Source: Lingula anatina
Lineage: Eukaryota > Brachiopoda > Lingulata > Lingulida > Lingulidae
Reading direction: 5' to 3'
Length of the DNA: 64,000 nucleotides
Assembly: GCF_001039355.2 (NCBI RefSeq)
Contig: NW_019775580.1
Location: 164,060-228,059 of the forward strand
In this document: positions 14,368-27,505 of the stretch, in pieces
Layout: each line of letters begins with the position of its first letter
How positions within the stretch are numbered: the stretch's first letter is position 1
Notes under the pieces: generated by a model
Seen by the model: only the letters and a program-made list of their open reading frames with translations
Told to the model about the DNA's origin: nothing
Database searches by the model: none
Position numbers and translations under genes: made by a program

Positions 14368-16330
14368 TAAATTACCTTTGCCTGTGTGACCACGTTTGCC
14401 CCTGTGCTTTCACATCTAACGTAGCCCTCCAACCAGCCAGATTATTTTATGAATGAAAAGAAGGGCCCTTAAGAAAACCTCTCCAGCCTGGTGTCAAGTG
14501 GCAGCCCAGGAAGGGGAGTGGTTCAAGTGAACCCGGGAGAACTGGTCCTGGAGGTGAATTACTTTTAACACATATATTTCATCATGATTCCATATGTCCA
14601 CATATAATCATTTGTCCCTTCTCACCTCAGTCCATATCAGAAATATTTTAGATGGCACATGCCTGTAAGCTGCAAATAGTTTATTTTAATTGCCAACTCT
14701 TGTGTATCGAGAAACACATGGAATGGTATGAAGTATAATTATTAGGTCAATATTTTGCTTAACCCTGTTGTGGGAACCAATTGATCTCCGGTACTGGTTA
14801 TTGATTGAGGTAAAGACTGGTGACCACTGACCAAATAATTACACTACACTCAACAGGTACAAAAACGAAGCAGGAGAAGTAAGGGAGAGATATAGAGAGC
14901 ATCCTGCTTGCTTCCTCAAACTTTTGTGTGTATTGAGTTGGCTAAATATGACTAACTTCATGTTGGTTTTCGTAGTATTGACTCTTATGATTACGAAAAG
15001 TATAGTATGAATGCCAGTCCGATTCTCTTTATATTAACTATTGTGATTTCAAAAGCTGCAAATATTGTAATTTTGGTTATATTGGAGTAGAAACATCTTA
15101 TGACTTTTCAAATAAATCCCCCAAGGTCTGTTTTCAGTGCAAAGGTACTAACATCATTAACTCATGTGTTTAATGTATTCTGCAGAGTACCTTTTATGCA
15201 CATTCTTCATATCAACATTTATCCAAGTTAAACCTTATACACAGCATATTTTGTACAACTTTTTGATAATGCAGTTACATATTACAGAGGAGCACAATCT
15301 GGACAATCTGGATTGAAACTGCTTTAAATGCTAGATTTGACCAGGTTTTATCATTGCAAAAAAAAAAAAAAATAATAATAATAAAAAAAATCTAAAGGGG
15401 TTGCAAACCAGAACGGAAAGTCTCCATTTATATGGTGAGAGCACAAAGCACGTGCAGATACTTACATTATTTCACATTTTAAAGATTAGGCCGGTTTTGT
15501 AGGATTTAATAAGATTTTATAGTGTTTAATTTCAACCCAGACAATAGGCATTGCATGAAATATATGATTAATTGAAACTTTTGTTTAAATTATGGCTTAT
15601 ATTGTTAAACACGGGTCATAACTACCCTAAATATTGCACACAAGGAAAACTGAGCTTGTTCTACTGCCACTCCCATGTATCGCTGCTTCTGGTATGGTGG
15701 TGAAACGCTGTGGCTTTTTTTTTTCAGTTGCAGGTATTATAATCATCCTCATCTGCTTTGTGTGAAAAGTAGCAAAACTTATCTGGAAAAGGGCTCAAGT
15801 ACAGTGTAAGGTAATGATAAGAAAATATTTTCTAACCCAAGCATATAAATTAACAAATCCATTGTGTACCGCATCTTATTGCACCCTCAAGGATTTGCTG
15901 TGAAGTAACCACTAACAGGCTGCTTTCCATTGTTATTTTCTTTATTCCATTGCAAAAACTTTAAATCCAATTTTTAAGACTTGGGTCTAAACAATGATTT
16001 TGGGAAATTATCCAGAGTTTGTTAAAGAGATTTCATTTTTATAAATTATATTTTTGTAATAAATTATATTTTGAATAAAAATTAGAAATCGAAATATATA
16101 CACCAATTGGGTAAAGGTCCAGTCGTTTTTAAACCCTTATTAAACTGTGCACCAGTCCTGCTTTATGTTGCCTGTTCGGAGATTTTCCACAATTTACTTG
16201 AGTAGGGCAATGGCATGTTACATGCACGAGTCGGGAAACTGCATTTAGTTCAGGCATTGCCATAATAAAAACTAATTTTAAAAACTAACTACCATCAAGC
16301 ATGTATTACCAAGAATTGGTAAATACATTC
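13636..16330. other. Intergenic DNA with microsatellites
   Basis: No gene recognised. Contains a (TA)n tract at about 14330-14359 running into a T run, an A/AAT run at about 15357-15388, and a short imperfect duplication of an AATAATGACACT-containing word near 13955-13998. Confidence 0.4.
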
Positions 16331-16339
16331 TTGCTACGA

Positions 16340-16720
16340 TGCTGAATGGACACTGTCTTTGGTTTTCACATTTTTCCAGTGAAAACTGTGGTAGCTGTGC
16401 TTGGTAGTTGTGCCGTCCTGCAACAAATCACGTCTCTGCTACCACAATGCATACGTAGCTATGAGGCCATTCAGAATGAGAAGAGCCGAGTGCTAGCTAG
16501 GCCACGACCTAAATATGGCGGACCTACATGAAAGGAAGACCGCTTAATCCTGTAATGGCTTTCCGCCTCTCACACGCCTCCCCACGCGTTGCACCAAGAC
16601 AAAAAACAACGCCCGAGTAACGCTTCGTTGCATCACTGCCCAACAATACGTGGATAAAATAATTAGGCAAATGAGGAGTCATAATAGAATGACGACATAA
16701 ATAAACACAAAATGAGCATT
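16340..16720. promoter_or_regulatory. Promoter-like block
   Basis: This block has more CpG than its surroundings. It holds a YY1-like word (AAATATGGCGGAC, about 16512-16524) and a ZNF143-like word (TACCACAATGCATACG, about 16440-16455), both typical of housekeeping promoters. Direction is unclear. On the + strand an ATGGCGGAC start opens only a ten-codon frame. No downstream gene was recognised on either strand, so this may be the promoter of a non-coding transcript, of a gene with distant exons, or chance. Confidence 0.3.
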
Positions 16721-19700
16721 TCACTGACGGAGAAATTCAGAAGCTACATTATTTCATTTTGATTTAGAAATTAAAGCGTTAAAATATGTTAACTTTGCTG
16801 TTGCCTTGGATATATAGCAATACAATCGTAAATGTATTCCGAATCAAAATATTATTACAGTATGTTAAAAAATTAAAATCTTTGATTGATTGAAGCCTGT
16901 TGTAAATGAGAAAAACGCGGCGGAGACAGGACGTATTCCAATTAATGAATTTGAACACCTTCACATTTGTTATTCTACCTTTTGAGTCTGAAAATAATGC
17001 CAAAATTGCACTTTTAACGCCAACATTGCTTTCTTGTTTATAATTTTACAACAGTGTCAACAATCTAATAACCTACTTATCCATAGTTACAACGTGATAT
17101 CATTTAAATTAAGGGAGCTTACATCTTGTAGTTTAAGAAATACAAGCGCCCTAATACAAATTATATGAGCCTTTAAATGTTGATATTCTAAGCGTCAATC
17201 TATATGTTTATATAAAGTAAAATATAAATAATATAAAATGTGAAGACTATGGTTAGCTAATATTTGTCAATAATTGTGAAAAGAAATAAAGAAATCGAAC
17301 CGCTGAGAGCCAAGACTTACCGACATGTGTGGTAAGATTTAAATTGGACATATACCGGTACATACGCATATATACATGGCTACATACATGTATTCTTACC
17401 ATATAAGAAAATTTTACATAAGCATTTGTTAACATTACCGACATCAGCTCACAACTTCCTCGTCTTATTTCAACAAACGTAAATTTTCAGATAAGAAGGC
17501 TATATATATTAGTGTTTTAAAAACCAAGCCACTGCTCAGTTATACAGACGAAGCTTTGTGGGAGAAACAAACAAATAACCCACATTTTCCACGTAAACTA
17601 CGACAATTGTCATCAAACTCTCTCTTTGCCAGCCTAGCCATGGTGGAAAACGAGCTACGACCGACATACACCACTTAGCTGGCAGGCGTAAATTTACGAC
17701 TTAACACTATTCCAGTTTGGTGCAACTGACTTTTCTCGGGCGTAGCGTTTTGTGCTGGATTTACGCCGGCGCAACGGCTACGCCTAACTTACGACCGGTT
17801 GGTACAACCGAGCCCTGGTGATAACGTGCGAGATCAAGTCATCGACGGCCCGATAGAAATCGTCATTATCTTTAATTAAATCGCTAACTAGTACTCTAGC
17901 GTCAGAAGAAACCGTCACTGGAGGTATATTCCCACTAATATCTTGGACTTATCTTACATTTACATCCCTGTCCATGAATATTATTATGTGATACGGCGGC
18001 TGATCCGGTATCCCAAGACAGCATTCATAACTATGTTTGTGTCAGACACATGTTATTGAAGGGCATTAAAGACGCATTCCTCGCCTGCTTTCTTGGTTTT
18101 TTCATACCCGGGGTCTACCTTCTTCATCTTTGATTAAGAAATGTGTGTAGTTAATTCAAACAATAATATGATAATTTGAATGATAATAGATACGTGTACA
18201 CGCCATACGTACTATAACGGCACTTTTCTAAAATAAATTTCAGCAAAATTATCAGATTGTATTTGTAGCCAGCACGTTTTTGTTCATCACTGATTTGATA
18301 AAATAGCTTTCTTCGACCGAGGTTCCAACTCATTTCCATGGGTCCTATCTTTGATGTATCAGGCAAGATGGAGTTTTTTGTGTTTCAAGGAATTTTTCAC
18401 CAAAGCCTTTCTTCTGCATCCTTAATTTTTTTTTAGCAATCTGGGTTATGCTAAATATCACAAAGACATACAACTAGCCGACTTAACATGATAACAAGAC
18501 CGATAGATTACGAAAATTATAGGATGTTGCTCGGTTCTAAAGTAATGAATTACTAGATCTAAAAAATAAAATTTCCAAGTCGTTTATAAAGATTGAAATA
18601 TATTTTCATGTAAATATATTTATTTTCAATACACTTGATCTTCTACCTTTTATCATTTCTGGACTTTCTCGTCTGATAAAAAACAAGGTTTCTCACTGAA
18701 AGACGAATGAAATTCATTAATTTTGAACCTCAGATCAATTGATTACATAAGGCGTGTAAAAGCACAAAATTATTTATTTTTGGCAAAAATACTGCACATT
18801 GCCTAATTTTAACCTGGTACATTCAGAAGGATCCTGTAAGGGGAATTTCAACATGACACGAGAGAGTATTTTCTCACGAGAGCGTCGATTAATTCACCAC
18901 AATCAACGTCTTATTTTTCACGTACGCATCAAATTTTGTAGAGGTTGATGAAAGGGAAGAAAACCCTCTATATTTTTGACCAATAATGTAATGCATTTGA
19001 GAACATCCATTTTTACGAAGATTATTAAATATTCAGTTGAGATAATATAGCTTATGCGCCAAATGGCTAGGTCAATTTTAAATTTATTAATTCATTGTGC
19101 CTGTTAAGAGATGATTACTATAATGACCATGGCGACGTTGCGTCTTCACGTGTCGGTTGGTGTCAGATTTACCTTATGTACATACTCAGGTGAACCCCCG
19201 GTGAAACAACAGTGACCGGTGATGGTAAAACTTCCGCATACAGGTTACGACACTGCTCAGGTAAACCACCCATGACAAGCTGATGTCCTCGTGAGGACGA
19301 ACCAACGTCATCACAGTTAATGATCGTCTGTTGGCAGACAGCGTGAGTTCTGTTCGAAAATTTGTGTACATCTGAATATCTCATTGAGAAGATAAACATA
19401 CTTTGTGTAATAATAATAAATGATAATGTAAATACCCTTTAAGAATAAAAACAGCGATGAGCGATGTATATAGTTAAGGAACGGTTGTCTAATGGAAATA
19501 GAAATGAAAATAGTAAGTACGGTGCTATACATCATTTTTCTTTGATGACAAGCCATTACCCCCTGTAGGCAAAACGCGCACGTGATAATTATAACTAAAT
19601 CACAACAAATGAATGGCGATATAACTGTGCCGACTACTACTTTGGACCACAGTTGAACGGCTGTTTTGACCAGGGAAGCATATCGACTGCATGGACTATG

Positions 19701-19909
19701 TTGTTTTGAGCAGAACTGTGCCTGCTACTAGTTGAGCCAATCCCTGGTACCACTGAGAGACATTTAGCTTGTAAAACCCAAGTGCGCATATCAGAATAAG
19801 GCAAGTAAATATGTTTATTTTTTAAAATCCTCAAAAATTACAACATAACAAACAACTGGTATTTGAGCACGATTGACGTCCAGGCACGTCACGTATAATG
19901 GCTTTTAAA
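16721..19909. other. Intergenic DNA
   Basis: No coding gene recognised. The segment at about 17600-17830 has GC-rich words ending in GGTTGGTACAACCGAGCCC and resembles a degraded interspersed repeat, but no clear second terminus is visible. Confidence 0.35.
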
Positions 19910-20113
19910 CCCCCTGTACACTGGACGGCGTCCTTTCTGTATCTTCTGTGCTACCATGAAACTGGCATCGCTGTGGTCTTAGAAAGGAGGCACAAGCATC
20001 GTTTTGGTTGCAGAATGAATGCTCAATGATAGGCCAGTTGTCGGCACGTAAAGAATTTTTTTATTCTCAAACGGATCCTACGCACGAAAGGACGCCGTCA
20101 AGTGTAAAGGGGG
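19910..20113. mobile_element. Inverted-repeat element (MITE-like), copy 2
   Basis: Second copy of the 9.45-kb family, inserted in the opposite orientation. It is about 204 bp, bounded by CCCCCTGTACACTGGACGGC at the left and its imperfect inverse, ending GGGGG, at the right. Internal words shared with copy 1 after reverse complementing include GACAACTGGCC and CACAGCGATGCCA. It has no coding capacity. Confidence 0.8.
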
Positions 20114-21267
20114 CTTTTCCCCTCGCTGCACACTGTTCTCTGTCAACCCTCTACCAGGCCCACGGGGTCACGGAGGGCTTTCTTACAAGATATTTACGGA
20201 TATTTCTGTCCGGCGAGAATTCTTGCAAAGGAATGACGTCAGCCTCTTGCTAGCGTCTAATCACCAGCTTGTGTTGGAAACATCAAGAGGCACGTTAATC
20301 TGTTAATCTGACTGCATTCAGCGAGAGTCCCCGAGCCCAATGTAAAAAAAACATAATTTCATAATATAAGTTCCGAGAAAAGAAAAACTTCGAAGCATAC
20401 AGTCTGCTTATCAGATGACGAACTCTCATTTTACGTATGATATCTTTTCTTTTAAACCCCGTTAATGATACATTTAATCCTGGACCCGATCTTTGAGCAA
20501 CAATGTACCTGTATATGTGGCATATTAAGTATTTGCTGTCTGCTTTGGTCCTATATCTTCCAACTCGTCAATTGTCTAATTCACTAAAGTGAATTAGTTT
20601 TATAATTGCGATTCATTCCCTTATCTAAAGTTATTGTACTATTATTGTGCGGTTTTGAGAAACTGATATAAGATACGTTGAATACTGATGGTAGAAAAGT
20701 GTGAAGGCAATGAATAATTCATACATAAGTAAGAAAATGATATGCGTTCACTTAATTTCAAGTTGATAAAATCACGTTTGCAAGCTTACGAAACGTTGAT
20801 TACATAAGGGCTGCAGGTGTCGCCAGGTATGTTATCAATTTTTAATGATCAAAATTATTATGCTGCACTTGAACCCTGAATGAACCGTATAATTAACAGT
20901 GCTGATTGCAGACAAGAATATAAAGTTTCATGCCAACGTCCTTGAGATGTTTTAAATGAAGATTTGATTGGTCGTTAGTTTGTCGATCGTCTGATAACCC
21001 GCCTTTTAAGATCATTTGTACGCCCGTTGCCATATTAAAAAGTAGCCGACTAATTTGAAGAGGATAATAATAATGACGATAATAATTAAAACCAACGAAC
21101 CATCAAATAATTATTTAATGGCTCGTTGGTTTTTCGATCGTCGGATATATAATAATAATACTGATTATAAAAGTAACGACTGCAAAGCAAAATTGCTCTT
21201 GCCTTTTTCCCACAATTTTTCTCACTTCTGTGATTTGTCAAAAAGTCACGTTAAACAGACAAAGAAC

Positions 21268-21298
<31 letters not shown>

Positions 21299-21450
21299 GG
21301 ACTTGAATATGTCTGGTCGACCGACCGGCCACTCTGCAAGTGGAACGTTATGGAGATAGATATAATGACATCACAGGTTAAGAAACTGATGTAGATAAGT
21401 CAAGATAGACAGCAGTGACCCCGAGACATTTGGAAATTATAGTCGTTTCT
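20114..21450. other. Intergenic DNA upstream of the peroxidase gene
   Basis: No gene recognised. A hairpin built from two opposed ACCAACGA-type words lies near 21091-21133, a related CGATCGTC word occurs twice (near 20985 and 21137), and a pure A run lies at 21268-21294. Confidence 0.4.
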
Positions 21451-21455
21451 CCATA

Positions 21456-21470
21456 TATTTATATATATAC
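21456..21470 (+). promoter_or_regulatory. Possible TATA box of the peroxidase gene
   Basis: A TATTTATATATATAC stretch about 105-118 bp before the start codon at 21574. A start site about 30 bp downstream would leave an 80-90 nt leader. AT-rich words are common here, so this is weak evidence. Confidence 0.3.
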
Positions 21471-21573
21471 ATACACATGTGCATGTTCCGTTTAGGTTGA
21501 AGGAGACGAAACTACCAAAGGCCACCACAAGAGATTACGCTCACTTTAATCAGAGAGAAAGGGAGTGTAGGAG

Positions 21574-24500
21574 ATGGGGAAATTGGCTGTTTTGCTTTTG
21601 TTTATCAGGTGAGCTGTTTATAGACGACATCTCAACATGTACTTTCTTTAAAATATAACTAAATATCATTTGCAACGGGCGCGTGCTATGAAATCGCATA
21701 CCGTGTTTTCCACGCGATTTTTTTTGACAACGTAGACTAAAAGTGTCGACGGTTTGTCGGTTTAAAAGTGGTCGTAGGGAGCCAGTATTTGAGCACAGAA
21801 TACATGGAATGGTAAATGTAACGTAGTTATTATTGATGTGGTGAGACTCAAACATTCCTCGTACTCAGATCGTCCCCAAATTTCCGATTTGATCGACTCA
21901 ATTCAGTGTGCTTCAAACTTTGTGCTATGTTCAAACGCTTCTAAGACCGATTCTGGATATTTCAAAATTGCGCTTTTTTTTAAACATTACAGTTTGCCAC
22001 TCATAATTTGGGCACAACAATCAAATAACCGTGGGCAAGGTGCTGGTCAGTTAAAAAATGAACCAGGTGACTCGTCCACTGGGCCCAACTCTTCCATACT
22101 TCACAAGAAAAGCAAAGACAGTAAAGACAGTAAAGACAGTGAAAATGGGAAGAACTGCACTTCGGCGAAGGATTCCAAGTTCCGAACTGCGGACGGCACG
22201 TGTAACAATCTAGAAAACAAGGAGTGGGGAAGTGCCGGGGTAGCGTTTGACAGGCTGGGACCTATTTCATACGAGGACGGTAAGGTGTTAATAAGTGTAA
22301 GGAATAAATTTGCATACTCATGGACATACGTAATATTTGATTTGCGTCGCCTTTTACCGAGTTTCAAAGAGTCTTCGTGCATAGGCCTATTATATAAGTA
22401 AACTTAACGGAAAACGTAACTTGTATTCATAGATTGAAATCATTTTGATAAATGTTAAGCATATAGGCATTGGCAAGATTCTTTTACCTTGTAAGAATTA
22501 TAATTATTTCTAAATTGTGCGTGCTTCGCACGTCATATCCTGGTTTATGGATGAGAATTTTATCAAAATTTTCTGAACGGTTTTGAATAGAGAATATCTT
22601 GATATTAAACCGGAAAACTCTCGAAATTTTGCGGAAAATTAACTTCTTTGCTTTGCGAAGTTCCCACGCGTAGCCCTAACCTATAGAATGCCTTTCACTG
22701 TAGGGATAAAGAAGCCCAGAAAGTTCAGCGTCGTGTTCAGAAGAGGGAAAAGAGATGACCATCAGCAAGGCGACAACGATGACAATCAGCAAGACGACGA
22801 CGACGATGACAATCTGCAAGACGACGACGATGTGATCTTCATGGGAAGACGACGAAGATTTAAGTTACCTGGTCCGCGTGCTGTCAGCCTTGCCATTCAT
22901 ACCGGTAACGAGCCCGCCTTGGACAACCGCGCCCTCTCCCTGATGGTAATGCAGTGGGGGCAGTTCTTAGATCATGACATAACTTTGACCTTGCCGGTGA
23001 CAGGTGGGCTCCTTATCAATTTAATTTGATTGATTAAGTGGAAAGTAAATGGTGAATTCGATTGATTAAAAAAGTGTTATGTTCATTGAAATTTAAAATC
23101 GTCTATTTTTTCGGTAGCTCTGTAACAATAGTCTTTTTGTCATCAAAGTTTTTGTTTTGCCTAAATTTACTGTCACAATTTTTAAAAACATAACGAACAC
23201 AAGATACAGCTTTCTATAGTTTTTATGTATTATCAGCTTTAATTACGTCCTTATTTTATTTTATTGGTGGCCTTTCCTTTCCTGTACAGATAGATTTTCA
23301 GGCAAATGGACAAACACATACACAAGTGGATAGTTCAAGAAAATATGATTTTTAACCTATGTACAAATTGATATGATAAGAATACCTCATTTTCAAAAGT
23401 TCATGTTCTCTGTTTATTTTATTATATATATATGTGTCCATTTTAGATGAGAATGGTGACTTCATACATTGCTGCCCAAAGATGTCGAATCAGAGGTATG
23501 CTGCTTTGATTATCACAATGCACAAAAGTCCGAAGAGACAAATTCTCAACACATTCCATTGATATTGATTCAGCTTGTGATAATTTTCTTTCTGTAAATG
23601 GTTTCGTAAAAGAGAAAAAAAACATTAATAGATATTCAAATTTTTTGTTAAAAAGGATCGTTTTCATATTCTTTATCAAAAATAAAACAAATTGTAACTT
23701 TGCATAGGTTCAATTAGATTTAACCCAAATAAATTTTAAATGGCAATAGATAACTCAAATTGTGTCAACATAAGACAGGCCTCTGAAATGTTGTTGGCGT
23801 TGAAAGTTGGTGTTGATAGATTAATACAGTTGTATGTATATTTTGTTTTCAATGTGAAATTTTCACGTAGTAGTAATTCGGACATGAACATTATTTACAG
23901 CAGGCAAAATTAAGTTGTTTTTCATTTCTTCTTTTTAGCAAAGCATGTCTTCCCATTAAAATTGACAGTTCTGATCCTACCTTTGAAGAGGGTTGTATGA
24001 GTTTTGTGAGGTCTGCACCTTCTGAAGATTCACGAGAACTGGGTAAGATCATAAAACCAAAAATATGCTGTGTTTGCTTGTGGATTTGTCATCGATGTGA
24101 AACCAAATACTGAGTAGTGAGTGCCTTTTATATGGAAGAGATGGTAATCACAAATAATACCAAGACAACCAGAGGATAGGTTTGTCATGGCCTCTTGTGT
24201 ATAGACGATAAAAGATGACATGATTCTTGTATCTTTAGTTTTTTTATCAATACAAATACATGTACGAGTATGTGCTTTTTTTGCGGGGGTGGGGTGATAA
24301 AACTTTTATGGCAATTTGATCATGAAAATGGAATATTTACTGTTATTATTATCTGATAGATGTTTACTTTCTCTCATTAGGTTACCGGGAGCAGTTTAAC
24401 GTCAACACAGCATTTATAGATGCGTCTAATGTCTACGGTTCCGGAGAACAGGACTTTGATAGACTGAGAAATTTCACTGGAGGTACAGATGCAAATTAAC

Positions 24501-27399
24501 TTAATGGATTTAGTTTTATGTAGTTATATATTTATATAATCTATATTTGTAGTTTAGATATTGCTGCCTTTTCTTAGTGAAAAAAAGCACATCAAAGAAC
24601 ACGAGTCTCAAAATTTTGCATTCAATTTTTTTTGCGCGTAAGAGACTGAGTGAGTCACATATTTAAAAAAAAACGGGGTTCCATCTGAAATTTGTGAACA
24701 TTACGCGTATGTGTTATATGTAATTTTGACTTCAAAATTTTATCTTACCCATTAAAAAGGTCTGCTTAAAGTGTTTCGTGCTGCAGACAGTGACAGATAT
24801 TTACCCTGGGCAGAAACAGAGGAAAAGAAGAAACTTGAATGTCAAGTTCGAGAAGGAAAAGATATCTGTTTTGCGGCAGGTAGGCAAAAAGTATCGGAGT
24901 GTTTTTTTCTGATTATGGTCTATTGTTATGCTACAGTCACTGCACAGGCGAAATTGTTTTGAGGCGGCACGTTGCTCGGTATTGACATCTTTTTATCCAG
25001 TAATCATATGTATGATAATAATAATTAAATTTCGTTCTGGATCCTGCTACGAAAACCGTGTGACTTTGACGAAGACGAAGAGAGAAAAGAAAAATAAAGA
25101 ATATGAAAATAGACAAATAAATACATTATAAAAAAGAAAAAAAAAATGGTTAAGACGCTATTCATTTGAAACATTTAATATATCTCTCATGTTTCTTTTC
25201 AGGTGACGTGAGAGTGAATGAACAGCCTGGTCTCACTGCAATGCACACTACCTGGCTATATGAACACAACAGAATTGCCAGAGCTCTATCAAAACTTAAT
25301 CCTCAGTGGAATGATGAACGATTGTTTCAAGAAGCCAGGAGGATTCTTGGTGCCATGATGCAGCATATTACCTATAACGAGTTCCTGCCTATCATTCTCG
25401 GAGAAAGTGGAATGACGACGTATGGACTGAAAGTGAAACCCGGAGCACAACGCTCTACTTACAACAGCGCCGTAAACCCTACAGTTGTAAATGAATTTTC
25501 TGCTGCGGCATATCGTTTTGGTCATTCACTTTTGCAGAATTTTATTCCCCGCTTTGACCAAGAAACTGATACTGATAATCTGAGGCTCAGAGACAATTTC
25601 TTCTGTCCTTTTGCCCTCCTAGATTCGCTTCAGGGAGGCGTTAAGAGTATAATCAATGGTCTACTGCATACCCACCCACAAAAGGTTGATAACAAAGTGA
25701 CCGAAGAAGTAACAAACCATCTTTTCGAAAACACAGTGGCCATGCCTGGTTTTGATTTAGTGTCACTGAATATTCAAAGGGGCCGGGATCATGGTCTGCC
25801 ATCCTATAACACCATGCGGGAAGCATGTGGATTAGAAAAAGCCACAGATTTCGATGGATTGCAGGATCTTCCTGAGAGGTTGAGAACGTTGTATCATTCT
25901 GTTTACAGGTATATTTGACCTCATCGATTTGTCTGATTATACCTATCATTATTTTAATCTAAATTGTTATTTAGATTAAATAACAATTTAGATTTAAATA
26001 ATCTAAATTGTTATTTGAAAAATCGTTGGGCTAAAATGTCATTTTAAAAAAGTTTGAGAATATCCGCGAAACATTTATCATTTGAAATTTCCAGTGTTAT
26101 GATAATATGGATAGTTTACTGATTTTTTAGATTATTAACCTTATTTTACAGACACGTAGATGACATAGACTTGTGGACTGCAGGTGTCTCAGAAATCCCG
26201 AGGAATGACGGTCTGCTGGGCCCAACATTCAGTTGCATCATAGGACAGCAGTTTCGCAGACTCAAATATGGAGACAGATACTTTTATCAGCACAGCGGTG
26301 AAACTGGGCTTACTGAAGGTAAACTATACTGTTTTACTTCGTCTTTTTCTTTTTAAAAAGTCATACAAGGCGCGTAAGTCGTTTATAAAGGAAAAAGTTA
26401 TTTCCTGGAATTTCAGATATATTCGATTTTTGGCAATGGTATGTCCAAACCGAAACTGTTGAGAAAAATACGACAACAAAACTCGTTTTCCAGTTCTAAA
26501 TTTCTAATTTTTACTGTCACGAGTAAAATTCACCAGTTTTTATCTTTGGTATGAGGGACACACAAAAACTAGCTACCTTGAGCTCATCCGTGAACGGTTT
26601 TTGATATGGTATACCCTATTGATTAAGGGACACGGGTTGAAATCCTCAGAAAATTAAGATTTTTGGTATATACATGTAACATTAATACTCGAAGTGTAAC
26701 TTTTGATTATAAGCCCTCAAAAGTGTCAGCGCACTGAAAAATAACATTGTATATCTTTGAAAACCCGGGCGTACAGGCCTATATATCGACGTGTTGGTCA
26801 CGGGTTTGTGAAAAAACACTGTTTTTGAACTATGATTTTATTCAGTTGCAAATGACAGTATAATGAGCACAATGCCATGTTAGATTGTAATTTTGTTACA
26901 GTTTCATTAAGCTTAAATTTTTTTACTGATTTAGATCAGCTGTTGAGCATCAAAGGTGTCCTGCTTTCCAGAGTGATGTGTGAAAATACTGGCATCACAC
27001 AGGTGCAAAAACAGGCTTTGAAAGCCGTTGGTGAAAGGTTTGTATAGGCATTTGCACATCTTGGTATTTATTTTATATCTTGAAATTCTGCCCCCTCAAT
27101 TTCAATGTCATTAGTAGATGATCACCATGTAGCCTATTTATATCTATTGAAAGGCAGTATTTTGAAGACTGTTGTAAAACTGGTTAAAAATAATTTAAAT
27201 TTACCTGTTTAACTTACCTATGTGTAGCCTATATGACACGACTTAAAAAATGCATCTGGACAATTACTTTTATAATTTTTCTTATTGAATTAAATGAATT
27301 TGTCTGTGCATGGGCTAATATATTTTTATTATTTTTAGCAATCCATATGTGGACTGCAATGCGTTGCCAGGGCTTGATTTGTCTCCATGGAAAGAATAG
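21574..27399 (+). CDS. Secreted animal heme peroxidase, 11 exons, complete
   Basis: Exons: 21574-21608, 21993-22279, 22704-23003, 23447-23495, 23939-24042, 24381-24482, 24760-24879, 25203-25908, 26152-26318, 26935-27037, 27339-27399. All introns are GT-AG, phases agree, and the total of 2034 nt encodes 677 aa plus stop. Residues 1-19 form a signal peptide joined across intron 1. The animal peroxidase domain starts with [10 protein letters not shown] near residue 75. Catalytic residues are visible by comparison with myeloperoxidase: distal Asp197-His198 (WGQFLDHD), Arg336, Glu339, and proximal His440 (YRFGHSLL); the Asn of [11 protein letters not shown] is also kept. Gln340 replaces the methionine peculiar to myeloperoxidase. 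An Asp-rich stretch (125-150) follows a furin-like RGKR at 121-124. The expected role is peroxide-dependent oxidation of halides or phenolic residues outside the cell or in vesicles. Peroxinectin-, ovoperoxidase- and thyroid-peroxidase-like relatives cannot be told apart from sequence alone. Confidence 0.93.
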
Positions 27400-27499
27400 G
27401 AAGGTCTTTACTGGATGAGAATTTAACGAGTCTCGAAAAATAGCCAGTGTTTTTCGTATTGGCATTTTGTATCAAAGTGTCTTATTTAAATTACAAAGA

Positions 27500-27505
27500 A
27501 ATAAA
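27500..27505 (+). terminator. Polyadenylation signal of the peroxidase gene
   Basis: AATAAA about 100 bp after the peroxidase stop codon, followed by a T/CT-rich tract (about 27535-27585) of the downstream-element type. Confidence 0.6.

Noticed and set aside
22688-22703. ATG at 22688 as an independent start of the peroxidase
   Set aside because: The acceptor at 22702-22703 joins exon 2 in frame to give the family YEDGIKKP pattern; the ATG belongs to the intron.
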